Assembly: GCA_030765065.1 (NCBI GenBank)
Contig: CM060980.1
Coordinates: forward strand, 63,596,364 to 63,660,363
Origin: Deroplatys truncata
Lineage: Eukaryota; Arthropoda; Insecta; Mantodea; Mantidae
Reading direction: 5' to 3'
DNA length: 64,000 nucleotides
Below the pieces are notes generated by a model. The model was not told the DNA's origin and searched no databases. It was given only the letters and a program-made list of their open reading frames with translations. Made by a program: the position numbers and the translations under genes. Of the stretch, positions 46,490 to 57,600 are shown piece after piece; the first letter of the stretch is position 1, and the number at the start of each line of letters is the position of its first letter.

Positions 46490-48367
46490 AAATGAGGGAA
46501 GAAAAAGACGAATTTTAATTTCACGTTTAGGTAACTAGGGCATTCTTACAAGACCTACCTATTTTAAGTTTTAAAGCCTGTAAACTCATTGCCAATCTGT
46601 TTTATTGGCACCAAAAGCTGGTGACTTTTTTAAAATCTAAATATTCTTAAAAATTTTCTAGTGTTTATGCTTATTAAAGACTTGTAAATACTGTAAACCT
46701 CAAAGCACTTTGTGCAGCATAAATTAGATTTTTGTGCATTTTATTTAACCTACAAGTTATTTTAAGAATTATATTGGTAGATGTAACAGGCCCATGCAAA
46801 AGTTGCGTGGAATTTTGACAAGTGTGGCACGCAGTCAACGAATAGGAATAGACTTGATTTACCCCCACCGATTTACTACCGGATAACCATTTTAGAGTGC
46901 TGTTGCTGACGTTTGTTGCGTGTAATGTGTGTGGAATTTTAGATCCGCTTCAGCAGCAGAATCAAAACTTGGGAGATACTCCTACACTTCTCAGTCGTTA
47001 AAATGTAGTGAGCGCGAACTTTTTCGATCGCTTTCCCTCTAATTCAAAATTAAAGTTTAAAGCATCTACCAGCTATTTTTTTATCCCATAATGCTTAGAG
47101 CTGGAGTGTTTCCAACTTTATTAAAACAAATATCTTTCTTTGTGTGACTCCAAAGCGACGTTCAAAATGGAGGGCAATATATGCTTTGTAATCGTCAAGA
47201 GTTTGAGAGGGTGCACCATGACATACCTACTTCAGAGTCGGTGATATGCATTGGTGATATGCAACCATTTTACCTTTAAAGTAATTGAATAACGGAAATG
47301 CCTACCATTTTACGATAATTTGTTCACTTTGAATTCTTGTTTATGACAGATACGCGTGTAAAAATAGTTATATAAAAAGCCAATCTCTCGTACTTTGTTA
47401 ATCAAGTGATCAGTCCTTTCATATACATGTAGATATATAAAATCAGAAGTAGTCTACTGTTATTTGTGTGTGCTGTTAAATATATTATTAATGTTATAGC
47501 ATTTCATTGTGCGTAATCTAGAGCAAATGAAAAAGAAGTTATAGATATACGAAACATGGGTTTATGACATTGCCACAAATTTTCCACATTTTGTTTTAAA
47601 TTTTATTTCATTTTTAAAGTAGTTAATATTTGGAAAACGCAGTTTCACTGGAAACACACATTCCGAGCTTCACTGAACCTCACAAAGAAAAGTTTTAATA
47701 AAAAAATCCATGTCGCATTCTCATGAAGAGCATGCCTGAGAAGTAAAAATTGGAATAAATATATAATTTCGCTTACGAAGCTAGGAATCTTTAATGGAAT
47801 CGTAGATTTTAATGGACTTTCCACCTCATAAAAACAATTTTCGTTACATTCATATTCTCAGAAACGGCGTTAGCGATAACTGCACAAGTCTGAGACATTG
47901 GTATAAAGAATAAAACAAATTCTTGAATTTCTTTGTAAAAGCCAATGAAGTCCTCTTCAATCCCACTACATTTTATTGCAGGAAAAATGAAACCCTAGTT
48001 CCTCTTTATAACTTCATATTCTTTTACTTAATTTGTTTTTAACTTTAACGTCCTTCAACCGCGTTAGTCATATCGGATGCTGAATAACGAGAGGTTAAAA
48101 TGATGCCCAAATGGGCCCGGAGTCCCTAGAGCTTAAAGTTAATCGACATGCTACCTCAACACCATGGATGTGGATGTTCAATTAATGTTTTTTCTTTTAT
48201 TGTATTTAATTTTATTGGCTGTTTTTTTGCACCTTTAAACATATTATCAGCGTACAAGCTTATACAGAAGAGACTTTTTTGAATAAGAAAAAAGTTAATA
48301 CTCAATTTTATTTATGACACACCTGCATACGCGTACGCGCACACACACGCAAGCACAAATACACACA
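46490..48367. other. AT-rich noncoding stretch
   Basis: No gene or recognised element is present. A CA-rich low-complexity tract lies at about 48335-48367, immediately before the inverted-repeat element. Confidence 0.5.
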
Positions 48368-48727
48368 CAGGGTGGACCATTTTAAGTTGATACTGTACAA
48401 TATCTCCAAAACTAAGCGTTGTAGTAAGAAATGGCGTTAATAAAAGTTTTTTGATATTACAGGGAAAAGTAAATGCCATTAGTTAGTTTGTTCGGAGCAC
48501 ATTGTAATGGTCACTTTACGGTAAATTTATTCTTTTTAAATGGGAACCTACAATTAGGTTCAATTTAAATTGACCCTAAAATGGCCATGACAACATCCTC
48601 CAAATAAAACACGTCTAATGGCATTTACTTTCCCCATAATATCAAACAACCATTATTCGAGACATTTCTTTCTATAACGCTTAGTTTTGGAGATATTGCA
48701 CAGTCTCAACTTAAATGGTCAACCCTG
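48368..48727. mobile_element. Long-armed inverted-repeat element (MITE-like)
   Basis: The 360-bp segment is an imperfect palindrome with arms of about 150 bp. The left arm begins CAGGGTGGACCATTTTAAGT and the right, reversed, begins CAGGGTTGACCATTTAAGTT. Both continue through CAATATCTCCAAAACTAAGC, TTTGATATTA, AAGTAAATGCCATTAG. No coding is present. A TA target duplication is not clear on the left side. The superfamily is undetermined. Confidence 0.75.
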
Positions 48728-48969
48728 TATATATCGAACACCTTTTTTCCCTTTTCGAAATATTCACTGCGGTAGTCTTACATTCACTTACTTTTTAAGT
48801 ACAGTGCTTTTTTAAACCGTAAATGCCCTTCTGTTGTTTCTTTTCAGATCCTAAATGGTTTTCTGTAATTAACACTTGGCTGTTTTCTCAGCCTTCCACA
48901 CTACAATGACGTGATATTATCCGGTATTACGTGATTGAAAACAGTTACTTAATGTGATTATCAGGGCAT

Positions 48970-48982
48970 AGATAGAACAATA
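48970..48982. repeat. Left target-site duplication of the 49-kb SINE
   Basis: AGATAGAACAATA here is identical to 49466-49478 and brackets the SINE at 48983-49465. Confidence 0.9.
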
Positions 48983-49465
48983 GGTTAGGATAGGACTAGT
49001 TACGGAAGGGAAATTTAGCGCCTCGACCCCCCTCCCCGGGAGGAACAGATGCAATGAGGGAATCGCAGGAGACATATGGGCTGCAGACATAGCTGGCGCA
49101 AGTCGACAGAGACGCGCAGTTTCCTAGTAATTTCGGGCATGACCACCCGGCCACGGAGACGCCCCACCAGTGAGAGCGGGGAAACACGACCCAGCATTGG
49201 AGGCTCAACAGGCTTCCTCTAGCGGGGCCGTGAAGAACTTCCAACGCGCAAGCCTCTGCGCCATTTGCCGACACTGGCCGAACCACAGCCCCGGAGTCAA
49301 ACTGAAACATGAAAGGAAAATGAAATGAGAGGAAATCCGTGATAAAATTCACCACTCAGGTATTCACCACTAAAATTCCACGCTCAAAATGTACGGCCAC
49401 CGGGAATAGAACCCGGGACCTTCCAAAAGTGAGCCTCACACGTTACCGTAGTCATCTCGCTCGGT
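48983..49465 (-). mobile_element. Complete tRNA-derived SINE (family S1) with perfect duplication
   Basis: This is 483 bp, head at 49465 on the minus strand. The B box reads GGTCCCGGGTTCTATTCCCG (about 49422-49403), identical over most of its length to the copy at 23.5 kb. The tail ends CTAGTCCTATCCTAACC at 48983-49000 on the element strand. A perfect 13-bp duplication (AGATAGAACAATA at 48970-48982 and 49466-49478) flanks it. The perfect duplication suggests this is one of the youngest insertions in the window. Open frames of 60-119 residues inside are not genes. Confidence 0.9.
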
Positions 49466-49478
49466 AGATAGAACAATA

Positions 49479-51053
49479 ACATTTCATTAAATTCTTTTAA
49501 AATCGTTGTAAAGCTTACTGTGCTAACATTGGGAAAATTCGCAAAGACACATAAATTCGAGTTTACCGAATTTCAGTAAAATTGCTTAAATATTAACGCC
49601 TTTGTACGGTTAGCTTTTTAAGCCTCAAATTATTATTTAATTCGTTTCGTTTACTTCCCTCGTTGTTTATGAAATTATTGTACAATTATATAGAAGGTCT
49701 TTATGGTTAATTCTCCGCTTTATCCCTTATAATCGTAATGTCGTACAGCCTCAGCTACTCCTAACAACTGCATCATTCGGTTTCTCCATGCCCAGAGGTA
49801 TTAATTACCGTGAAAAGGAACTTTTGCGTAGGAGCTAGGAAATTGCAAACATTCACCGGCACATATGTTAACAATTTATTTTTAACTGTTGTATTCGTTA
49901 ACAATTCTTTGATCAGCTTGCTTCAACATTTTACAAAATAATATGCTAATACACAATATAATGTTCTTTTTCACCTTTCTACATTTAAAGTTGCCATATC
50001 AATTTAGAAACTTTATGAAAGAGCAACGAACACAATGGAAAGTTACATGAGGTACGAAATTGTAAATGTTTCTCTCGTAAAAGAATTTATAAAACACCAA
50101 GAGTTAAAAGGTTGAATTCCAAAGCTTACCAAACAAGTTGAAAAATAATTTGGAAAAGGCCGAAAGAATCACTCTTAGTGATTTACGCCACAAATCTCGC
50201 TGTCCCCGTGTCTAATTGTTAACGGCTCGTTCGCTGGCCGAAGAGTACTTCTGGTGCCTGCCCAGGAGCTGCTGGAGTCATCCACGAGCATGATGGCGCT
50301 GGCGTCAGTGACGTGAAGTGAACCAGCCAATGATAACTGTACATGATGCTTTACGTTGTGGAGTGATGACTTCGTCATGCATAACAATATGTTCTTCGAA
50401 GCTTCAGATGTTAAATGTCTCTGTCGATGAATGATCTCATCATTTCTGAAGCATTGTGACGTACTTTATGCTGGTTGCATAAGCCATGACCAAGGGGGAG
50501 GGGAAAACGGCACACAACGGATGAAAAATCCCCTGATATTCGCGTAAATGGATGTAAAACATCGGCGGAACTTTGTGACTTCCTTATCCTCCCCCCGAAA
50601 GTCTTCCAAGTTCTGGAAATGCTGCATAGCCTACAAGTACCCTTTGACGGTGGAACGATTATCCATCGGAGTGGTAGAGTAACTTGTCATATAATTACAA
50701 GGAAGTAAAGTAAGTGAAATTCTACACCTTTGTACCTTCACTTTGGTCCCGTAGTTGTTTAATAACATAAAAGGTGCATCGTTTTCATACAATACAGAAA
50801 TTCTTGACATATACAACGAAATAGAGGTGAAGCTGGTGAATATGAAAATTCCGCATTCTAGGCCATTCTTTGGTAAAGGCATATAGTCTGAGACCATCGA
50901 GAAAAGCAATCTACTCAGTTGTTAATAACAAAATCGGTTTAATGATTTCTGAGGTAAGCTGGACACAATTTTCTCTCCTTATAGAATTATTTAACATACC
51001 CTGACGACAATCTTATGTATAACATATAAAACAAATAAAGGAAACTTTCTTAC
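49479..51053. other. Noncoding stretch
   Basis: No recognised element is present. Minus-strand frames at 50175-50387 and 50631-50909 (70 and 92 residues) have no known motif. This would be intron if the candidate exon at 51054-51266 is real. Confidence 0.45.
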
Positions 51054-51266
51054 TTGAGGGTTATTAAAATATTTTGACATTGGTATCGCATACGTATCGT
51101 AACGTTCGATTTCTTTTCTGTTTTGCTGTGTCTTAATTGCTAGCCGTGGCCATCTACATATATAATTTCTTGGAATGAAATATCTGCGGCAATTGTCGTA
51201 TATTACACGCATATTCTGTGGAGTAAGAACCACGGCTTTGGAAATCCTTTTTAATATTTTGGTAAC
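51054..51266 (-). CDS. Candidate internal exon of an unknown protein
   Basis: On the minus strand a pyrimidine-rich stretch ends in TTTCATTTCTTAG, followed by 213 bases open in one frame, and then CTCAA with a GTAAGA donor. Both splice phases are 0, and 213 is exactly 71 codons. The frame begins VTKILKRISKAVVLTPQNM and includes YDNCRRYFIPRNYICRWPRL and IPMSKYFNNPQ. The composition (Cys, Trp, Tyr and Arg present, few low-complexity runs) is more protein-like than most chance frames here. I do not recognise the family. It may be a real exon or a chance combination of splice-like motifs with an open frame. Confidence 0.35.
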
Positions 51267-51389
51267 CTAAGAAATGAAATTAGAATGTATTTTATAGCCC
51301 CATGTCCGTAAGAGCGAATTAGGCTTTACTTCCTCTTCTTCCACACTATACTCCTTGGAAGAATAGTACATGATGATCAATACAGAAAT

Positions 51390-52618
51390 AAACAAATATC
51401 CCAAATCATCTGCAGACCTGAAATCATCTCAAAAACTATTCACAGAACTCATATCAACCTATCCAGTGATACTAAAATGTACATTGATGGTTCTCTACTA
51501 AATAACGGATGCGTATGTGCAATATGACCACAGGCATTGGCTTGTAAGCCCTGGGGGTGTAAGTCCTGCGATGAGCGGAGTACTCGGAGATTGCTTTGCT
51601 TTGCTTAATGTGGAATCAATCAGCACAATAATGAGCTATACAGATCCGGAAGTAAAGACACTAAATACTAAGATACTTAATAACAAGAACAGAGGTGATA
51701 CATAAGGTCCCTCAGATACTAAACATGAATGAATGAGTGTATTTATTTAAATAAGAGTGTATATACGCAGTTTATATGAATCGCACAGGAATATAAAATG
51801 CTCTACAGACTTTCTGAATTCTTCCCCATCTTCTCTGCTGAACTTTAATGCTGTTAAAAAAGCGTTAACTACTATCTTACAAGCCCTTCTGGACAGAAAC
51901 ACACATCTCGCACTGTCTCCAGACATTCTCAGTATAAATATAAATTTGCAACACCATTGTAATTAAAGTGTTGTTTTGCTGGTTACCTTCTCATGTGGGC
52001 ATTACTGGCAATGAAACGGCAGATGCAGCTGGCGAAGAATCCACCATTCACCCAGTGAGCGACCACTCAATCCCAGTGCCCCACAACGACATTTCAGCCG
52101 TATAAAACAACGCCTAAAGCACCACTGGAAACACCATGGATGCATCGATCTGCCACCAAAACTCCACGAGATCAGACCTTATCCTGAGGTCACACCACTT
52201 CTTATGTTGGCTGCAAGAAGGCAACACATCGCTGTAACAAAGCTACAGACTGCCATACCTCATTGATACACACAAACTTGCTACGTATAGATGACCCTTC
52301 TATGTGCTCTACCCGCAACACCCTCCTTACAATCAAACACACCGTTACTGAATGCTCCATCTATAAAGGTAAAAGAGATCTATACCACATCTCCACGGAT
52401 TTGGCTAAAATAATCGCCACCCTGAAGTTCTTCACTTCATTAAATACATAAATTGATATCATAGCTTATAATGGTGATTGTTCATTAAGTACTGCGTTAA
52501 TCAACACTGTGAATGAAGATTGTGTTAATTAGTATGTGAACTGTTCATTATGATGATTTAATAGTCACGTTATGACGTTGGTATTTAAGCGACTTTAAAC
52601 AAAAATAAATAATAAAAA
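51390..52618 (+). mobile_element. Non-LTR retrotransposon remnant with RNase H
   Basis: Plus-strand pieces in order: YIDGSL (51480-51497), equivalent to the first RNase H Asp motif; then, after a degraded stretch, WLPSHVGITGNETADAAGEE (51979-52038), the final RNase H motif with its His, Asn and Asp; then a Cys-x-His-like end, DDPSMCSTRNTLLTIKHTVT followed by ECSIYKGKRDLYHIS (52285-52390). The last block corresponds to the C-terminal zinc-knuckle-like motif of Jockey- or I-type elements, with one Cys replaced by Arg. The 3' end is an A-rich AATAAATAATAAAAAAA tail at about 52604-52620. The reverse transcriptase is absent, so the copy is 5'-truncated and carries frameshifts. Confidence 0.75.
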
Positions 52619-53950
52619 AAGAATTGGGCTTTTTAATGTAAAAGGATCGTCAAAAAAGGTTGAGTGGTTTTCGAGTTCCTATATATGCACACAAAGTTTT
52701 TCTGTCTATAATATTAATATAGATATATATTAAAATGGAAGTTATTACATCATTTGTACTACAGCTTGATAAGTACGCGGGAGTTTTTCAACGCACAGTC
52801 ACATGTTACACGTAAATATCTAAATGTTTCAATTCAACTGTTCTATATTGTATATTAATTTTAAAAAAGTTCATAATCACTCTATGAATGAAAAGCGATT
52901 TAAACGCTTTTCAACTGCAAGAAAAAACAGAAATAGAAATGTAGTGGCAACCCGTAAATGTGCACGTTAAGCAATTGAAGGAATCTATTGAACATCGTGC
53001 TTAATTACAGCGATAAGGTTACTGACATTAAAATACAAAAACATCAAAGAGTGTTGGAAATGTAAGTGTATCGGATTTCGTTTTTCACAAAATGTGATAT
53101 TTCTCTGCAGCGCGACAAAAAAAATCTCTTCCGCGAAGCACTTTTTATACACAAAGGAAGAGCTGGCTAAATAATTGCTTTCATGTTTTCTTGCAACACT
53201 TCTTTGAGTGACAAATATGAGTGTTTAGAAAGCAAAAGAAAGTTCACGTTCCCAAAGAAATACAAAAAACTCAACGCTTTCTTCTCCACAACCAGTAGTA
53301 AAGAGATGCGTCCAAAGTTGTATACCCAAAGTTGAAAAATAATTACTTACCTCGTAGAATTCTGTTCCTTGCAGCAGGACAAAATTAAGAGCCATTAGGG
53401 CGATTTTGAGTCATCGCGAAGAAAAAGTTTTTAATCTTCTATAAAGAGTCTTTGATAACAACTGAATGTGTTTGGTTTCGATAACCTGGCATATTTTTCG
53501 TTCCGATTTTATCGCTTAAATAAGTTAAAATAAGAGCCAACGGCAAACGTAACGCCACAAAAATTTTTATTTTAATGTTTTGATGCTTATTTTATGCGTA
53601 ATTCGTTTGCATGAATTTATAAAATCCTTATTTCTGTATATCACAACAATTTCTTCATGGATACGTTATTTGTGATTAATACGTGAAAAACTTCATCGAT
53701 TTACAATATTACCTATTCCAAGGATTTAGAAAACTACAACAGCAACAACAGCAATCAATAATAATAATAATCATAATAGTAATAATAGCAATAATAAAGG
53801 ATAAGGAGGAGGGGAAACAGGCTGTTATGTAATAAAATACAGTAGAGCTTGTTAAAACACCCTTACAAAAAACATTTCATAAACATCATACTTGCACAAT
53901 ACATCAGCAAATGGTACAGTACCATATTAATTAACTACTTATAAACAATG
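52619..53950. other. AT-rich noncoding stretch
   Basis: No gene is recognised. An interrupted (AAT)n tract is at about 53756-53800 after an ACAGCAACAACAGCAA stretch. Confidence 0.5.
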
Positions 53951-54793
53951 TTAAAATCTGATGTGTTATACTCACATGACTTTCTCTACTCTTGTACAAA
54001 CTATTTTTACAAACGCTTATTCTCCATATGCTTCATGTTAATCGAGATATCGAGATGTTAATCTTATTGCTAATTTTCTTGTAGATGCAAGGGGAATTGG
54101 TAGGCTTTAAGCAATAGTCAAATATTTTAAGAGCTGGTTGCTATGTGGAGTATTCCATTCTCTTTGCATTACCAGGACAAAAAAATGAATAACGAATTCC
54201 CATTTGAGAAAAGGTGTAAGTATTGGAAAATTTAAGGGAATAACGAGCAATATCTCGAAAATGGTTCACTCAACAAAAAAATGTATATGACATAAATTGT
54301 GTATTTTAACGCGATCTACATTTTTTGTGTAGTAAAATTTTGTCTATCTCTAATGGTTTACCGGTTATGCAAAAGTCGTTCACAATGAAGAATACTTTTG
54401 GAGACATTCCCAGAAAATTTAAGATATACAATTCATTTGCCATATAAATGTCTTAAACTTATGGTATTTTATTCAAAATCGTTAGAGCCATTTTTGAGTA
54501 AATTAAAATTTTCGAAAAATGTTCCATGTAAAGGGTAATTTGGGGTGGGGGATTTTCTTGAAAACCTTCGTGTCGCATCTCTGGAAGATACTGGACCTAA
54601 ATATCAAGTTTGGTGTTTATCCGACTGTTCGTTTCTGAGTTATGCTGTTTACAGACACACACATACGGACATGTTTCCAAAAGTGCATTCAGTGCAGCTC
54701 TAAACATGTATTTCCGGTGAAATCTCGGTATCGAATTTTTGGGTGGAATACAATACTTCCCCTAGTTACTATAAGTAGTAGAGAAAGTAAAAA
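53951..54793 (-). repeat. DR1 copy H (inverted, near complete)
   Basis: This is the reverse complement of DR1 from AAAATCTGATGTGTTATAC to AGTAGTAGAGAAAGTAAAAA. It appears close to copies C and G by eye. The GT-rich variable segment is nearly absent here (54655-54668, ACACACACATACGG). Confidence 0.8.
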
Positions 54794-55194
54794 TGTAATT
54801 AAATATGTACTTCTAGCATTTTTAAGTATAAATTAAATATTTTATTCTAAATATTTTTCATTTGTTAAAGACCTCTAAATGGACGACAGATACAGACCTC
54901 TTCAGTTTATCTCATGGTCATGTGCTATAATTGTGTTACATTTATATGATTTTCTCTAGCTACTACCGTATATTTTTATGTAGCTTCCGTAAACTACTCT
55001 GGTGGCCACTGTTATAACTCATTTACTATTTTTTCATCAAAAAGGATCAAATAATCCTTTAGGAACAAACAGTAATATTGATAAAATTACTTTTCACCCT
55101 ATTTTACATTTAAATTTCATAGGTTTATTTCCATATGTATTTACCAGAACAAGTCATATGGTTATAACTTTATTTTTTTACCTACTCCATGATA
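54794..55194. other. Noncoding stretch between DR1 copies
   Basis: I see nothing recognisable. The 65-residue frame at 55002-55199 is rich in His and Phe and is not assigned. Confidence 0.5.
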
Positions 55195-55919
55195 ATTGAG
55201 ATAAACATTTGCAGAAATAGTTTCATTATACATTTCGTTGTGGGTGCAAAGGGGATTTAGGAGACTGAAGCGATAATCAAATAAAGCGGTCGCTTTATGT
55301 TGGCTTTGAAATTCTGTATGCTTTCCATGTCATCACGAGAAACATTTGAATGGTGACAGCACGTCTTGATAAAATGACAAAAAAGTACAGAATATTAAAA
55401 TCCTATAACAACGAATAACACGGAAATGGCTGATGCCACGAAAAGGTTATTTAAAATAGATTATATGTTTTAAAGAGTCCTACAGTTTTTGTGTAGTAAG
55501 CTTTGTCTCTTTCTTACGGTTTAATAGTTGAACAAAATTTGATAAAATTCATTTCGAATGAAGAGGACTTCGCAGAAAATTCTAAATAGAAATTTTGTTA
55601 ATCATGTAAATATCTTAAGAATGGTATTTCAATTCAAATTGTTAGAGCCAGTTTTGAGAAGAAAAAATTCAGGAAAAATGTTCATCCTATAGTTTGTGGG
55701 GGGGAATTCTTGATTATATTCAGCATCCTTAAAAATGCTGAAATTGTATAGAAGGTTTTTTATCCGACTTTTCATTTTTGAGTTATACTGTTCAGAGACA
55801 TACAAACCCGGACATTTTTCTGAAAATGTTTTTCCCCTTTTTTTTTAATTCCGGGGAATTCTCGATATCGAATTGTTGGGCAGAATACAATATTTCCTTC
55901 ACCTGCAATAGAGAAAGGA
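55195..55919 (-). repeat. DR1 copy I (diverged, inverted)
   Basis: This is a diverged DR1: CCTACAGTTTTTGTGTAGTA, ATCTTAAGAATGGTATTTCA, AAAAATGTTCATCC and GATATCGAATTGTTGGGCAG correspond to the expected landmarks in inverted order. It ends at about 55919 in a GCAATAGAGAAAGGAG sequence, where an S3 SINE is inserted. Confidence 0.65.
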
Positions 55920-55924
55920 GAAAT

Positions 55925-56181
55925 GTCATCCTCCGTGGTGTAGTGGTTACCATGCTAGCCTCTAGTTCCCGAGGTCGCGGGTTCAAAACTCGGGCGTAAA
56001 AATCCTTAGCATGGCTTCCTTCGGAAGGGAAGTAAAGCCGGTGGTCCCGTGTCGTAGATTTACGGCACGTAAAAGAACCTCAAGCTTGATATAGAGGCCG
56101 GTCTTTCACGCCCAATATAGAATGGGATGCTAAGGACCACAGCAGTTAAAGAGCGTCCATAAATAATACTCAATTTAATTT
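55925..56181 (+). mobile_element. Complete tRNA-derived SINE (family S3)
   Basis: The 257-bp element starts TCATCCTCCGTGGTGTAGTG. The A box is TGGTGTAGTGGTTACCATGC and the B box GGTCGCGGGTTCAAAACTCG, both well conserved and resembling a valine-type tRNA head. The body contains GTGGTCCCGTGTCGTAGATT and GGTCTTTCACGCCCAATATA. A perfect 12-bp target duplication, GAAAGGAGAAAT, lies at 55913-55924 and 56182-56193. It is the intact reference for the interrupted copy at 17212/18068. Confidence 0.9.
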
Positions 56182-56189
56182 GAAAGGAG

Positions 56190-57600
56190 AAATAACTCCA
56201 AGAGAGGGAAAGAAAGGTGTGCAGAAAGGAACTCTGTAAATTACAGAGGACCTTCTGCATTTCAATTATAGGAGCTTTCAAAACTACTCCAACTGCGGCA
56301 ATGGAGATGCTAATTGGGCTCACACCTCTCCACATATGCATGAAGGCAGAAGCGTATCACCGTATTTGCCGCCAAACTAAAGTGTCTAATAATGGACATA
56401 TTAATCATCTCAAGCTTCCTTGGGACAAGAATGTACAACAGATACTCAACATGAGGACTGACATTCTTGAACCAAGATTCAAGTTTGAATTTAAATTTAC
56501 GGTCTCCTATCCATAGCGGGGTGAATGGGAGAGACTGGCAAAACCTCATAATAACAAAGGCCCAATCTGATATACTGATAGTTCTAGAACAAATCAGGAA
56601 CGGGGGCTGGGCTTTACGGTAATGGCACCAATATTTCTTATAGTCTGGGTACCTTAGCTACAGTTTTCCAGGCTGACGTTTATGCAATCCTAGCCAGTGT
56701 CATTGGAAAGCATTAAAAGGAGATATAAGAATAGAAGTGTTCTTATCCTCTCAGACAGTCAGGCTGCTCTTAAAGCACTTGAATCACCATTAATAAAATC
56801 AAAGCTCGTCTCAGAATGCCAGGAATCCTTAATGACACTGGCTGAACACAATAAGGTTCAACTTAAGTGGGTGGGAGGACACACAGGTATACCAGGCAAT
56901 GAGAAAGCAGATGAAGCAGCCAAGATTTAAAAGTATAATTTGAGTTAAAATTAATAAAGGTATTAGAAGATTGGTTAGACTTCTTCCGGTATTTCCCAAT
57001 AAAGTTAATAAGAGATGTCCAGCAATTATGTTTGCTGCTAATCGAATAGCAAGAGTCCCAGGGCGAAATCCTATTTTTGGGTCCGGAGCCTATACTGGGG
57101 GTGTCCTACAGATCAGTGAAACAGGCTATGAAGTGCTGGGCTCAAGTAGAACACAAGAACTACTGGAACTCCATTGAGGGTTGCGGACATTCCAAGTTGT
57201 TTATTACAGACCTGGATAACAGCCGGGCAAAGTACCTGCGCGGTCTTAGTAGAAGGCGGCTTGCATGGGCAACAGGATTCATTACAGGACACTGTGCCCT
57301 AAAGTTTAATCTATACAAAATGGGATTGTTTAACAACCCTATCTGTAGTAGATGCCTAGAAGGAGAGGAGACTGTTACTCATCCGCTATGTGATTGTCCT
57401 GCTCTTGGGAATCAAAGAGCAAGTATTTTTGGCAATCACTTTTCAAAGATAGATGAACTATCGAAAGCCTCAGTTAGCAGTCCGATTAAGTTCATAACGA
57501 GCAACAGACTACTTAACTGATGAAAGGGGGGATGCGCAATAGATCTTTAAGGTCGTAGTGCTTGGGCGTAAAACCCACCCTTTTTAAACTAGAACTAGAG
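56190..57600 (+). mobile_element. Non-LTR retrotransposon remnant (RT tail, RNase H, zinc knuckle)
   Basis: In order on the plus strand: the reverse transcriptase tail LCKLQRTFCISIIGAFKTTP and TAAMEMLIGLTPLHICMKAE (56230-56345); a degraded first RNase H motif YTDSS (about 56574); LILSDSQAALKAL (56744-56782); [19 protein letters not shown] (56871-56930), the last RNase H motif; then RRRLAWATGFITGHCALKFN followed by CSRCLEGEETVTHPLCDCP (about 57255-57410), a Cys-Cys-His-Cys knuckle. The coding shifts frame at about 56936 and elsewhere and the 5' end with endonuclease is missing. Domain order fits the I/R1/Jockey-like groups that carry RNase H. The 3' end near 57600 is approximate. Confidence 0.8.

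Noticed and set aside
48996-49355. A 119-residue open frame on the minus strand
   Set aside because: It lies inside the SINE bracketed by the perfect 13-bp duplication, so it is not a host gene.
55925-55995. Possible tRNA-Val-like gene
   Set aside because: It resembles a tRNA head, but the downstream body, tail and target duplication show a SINE.
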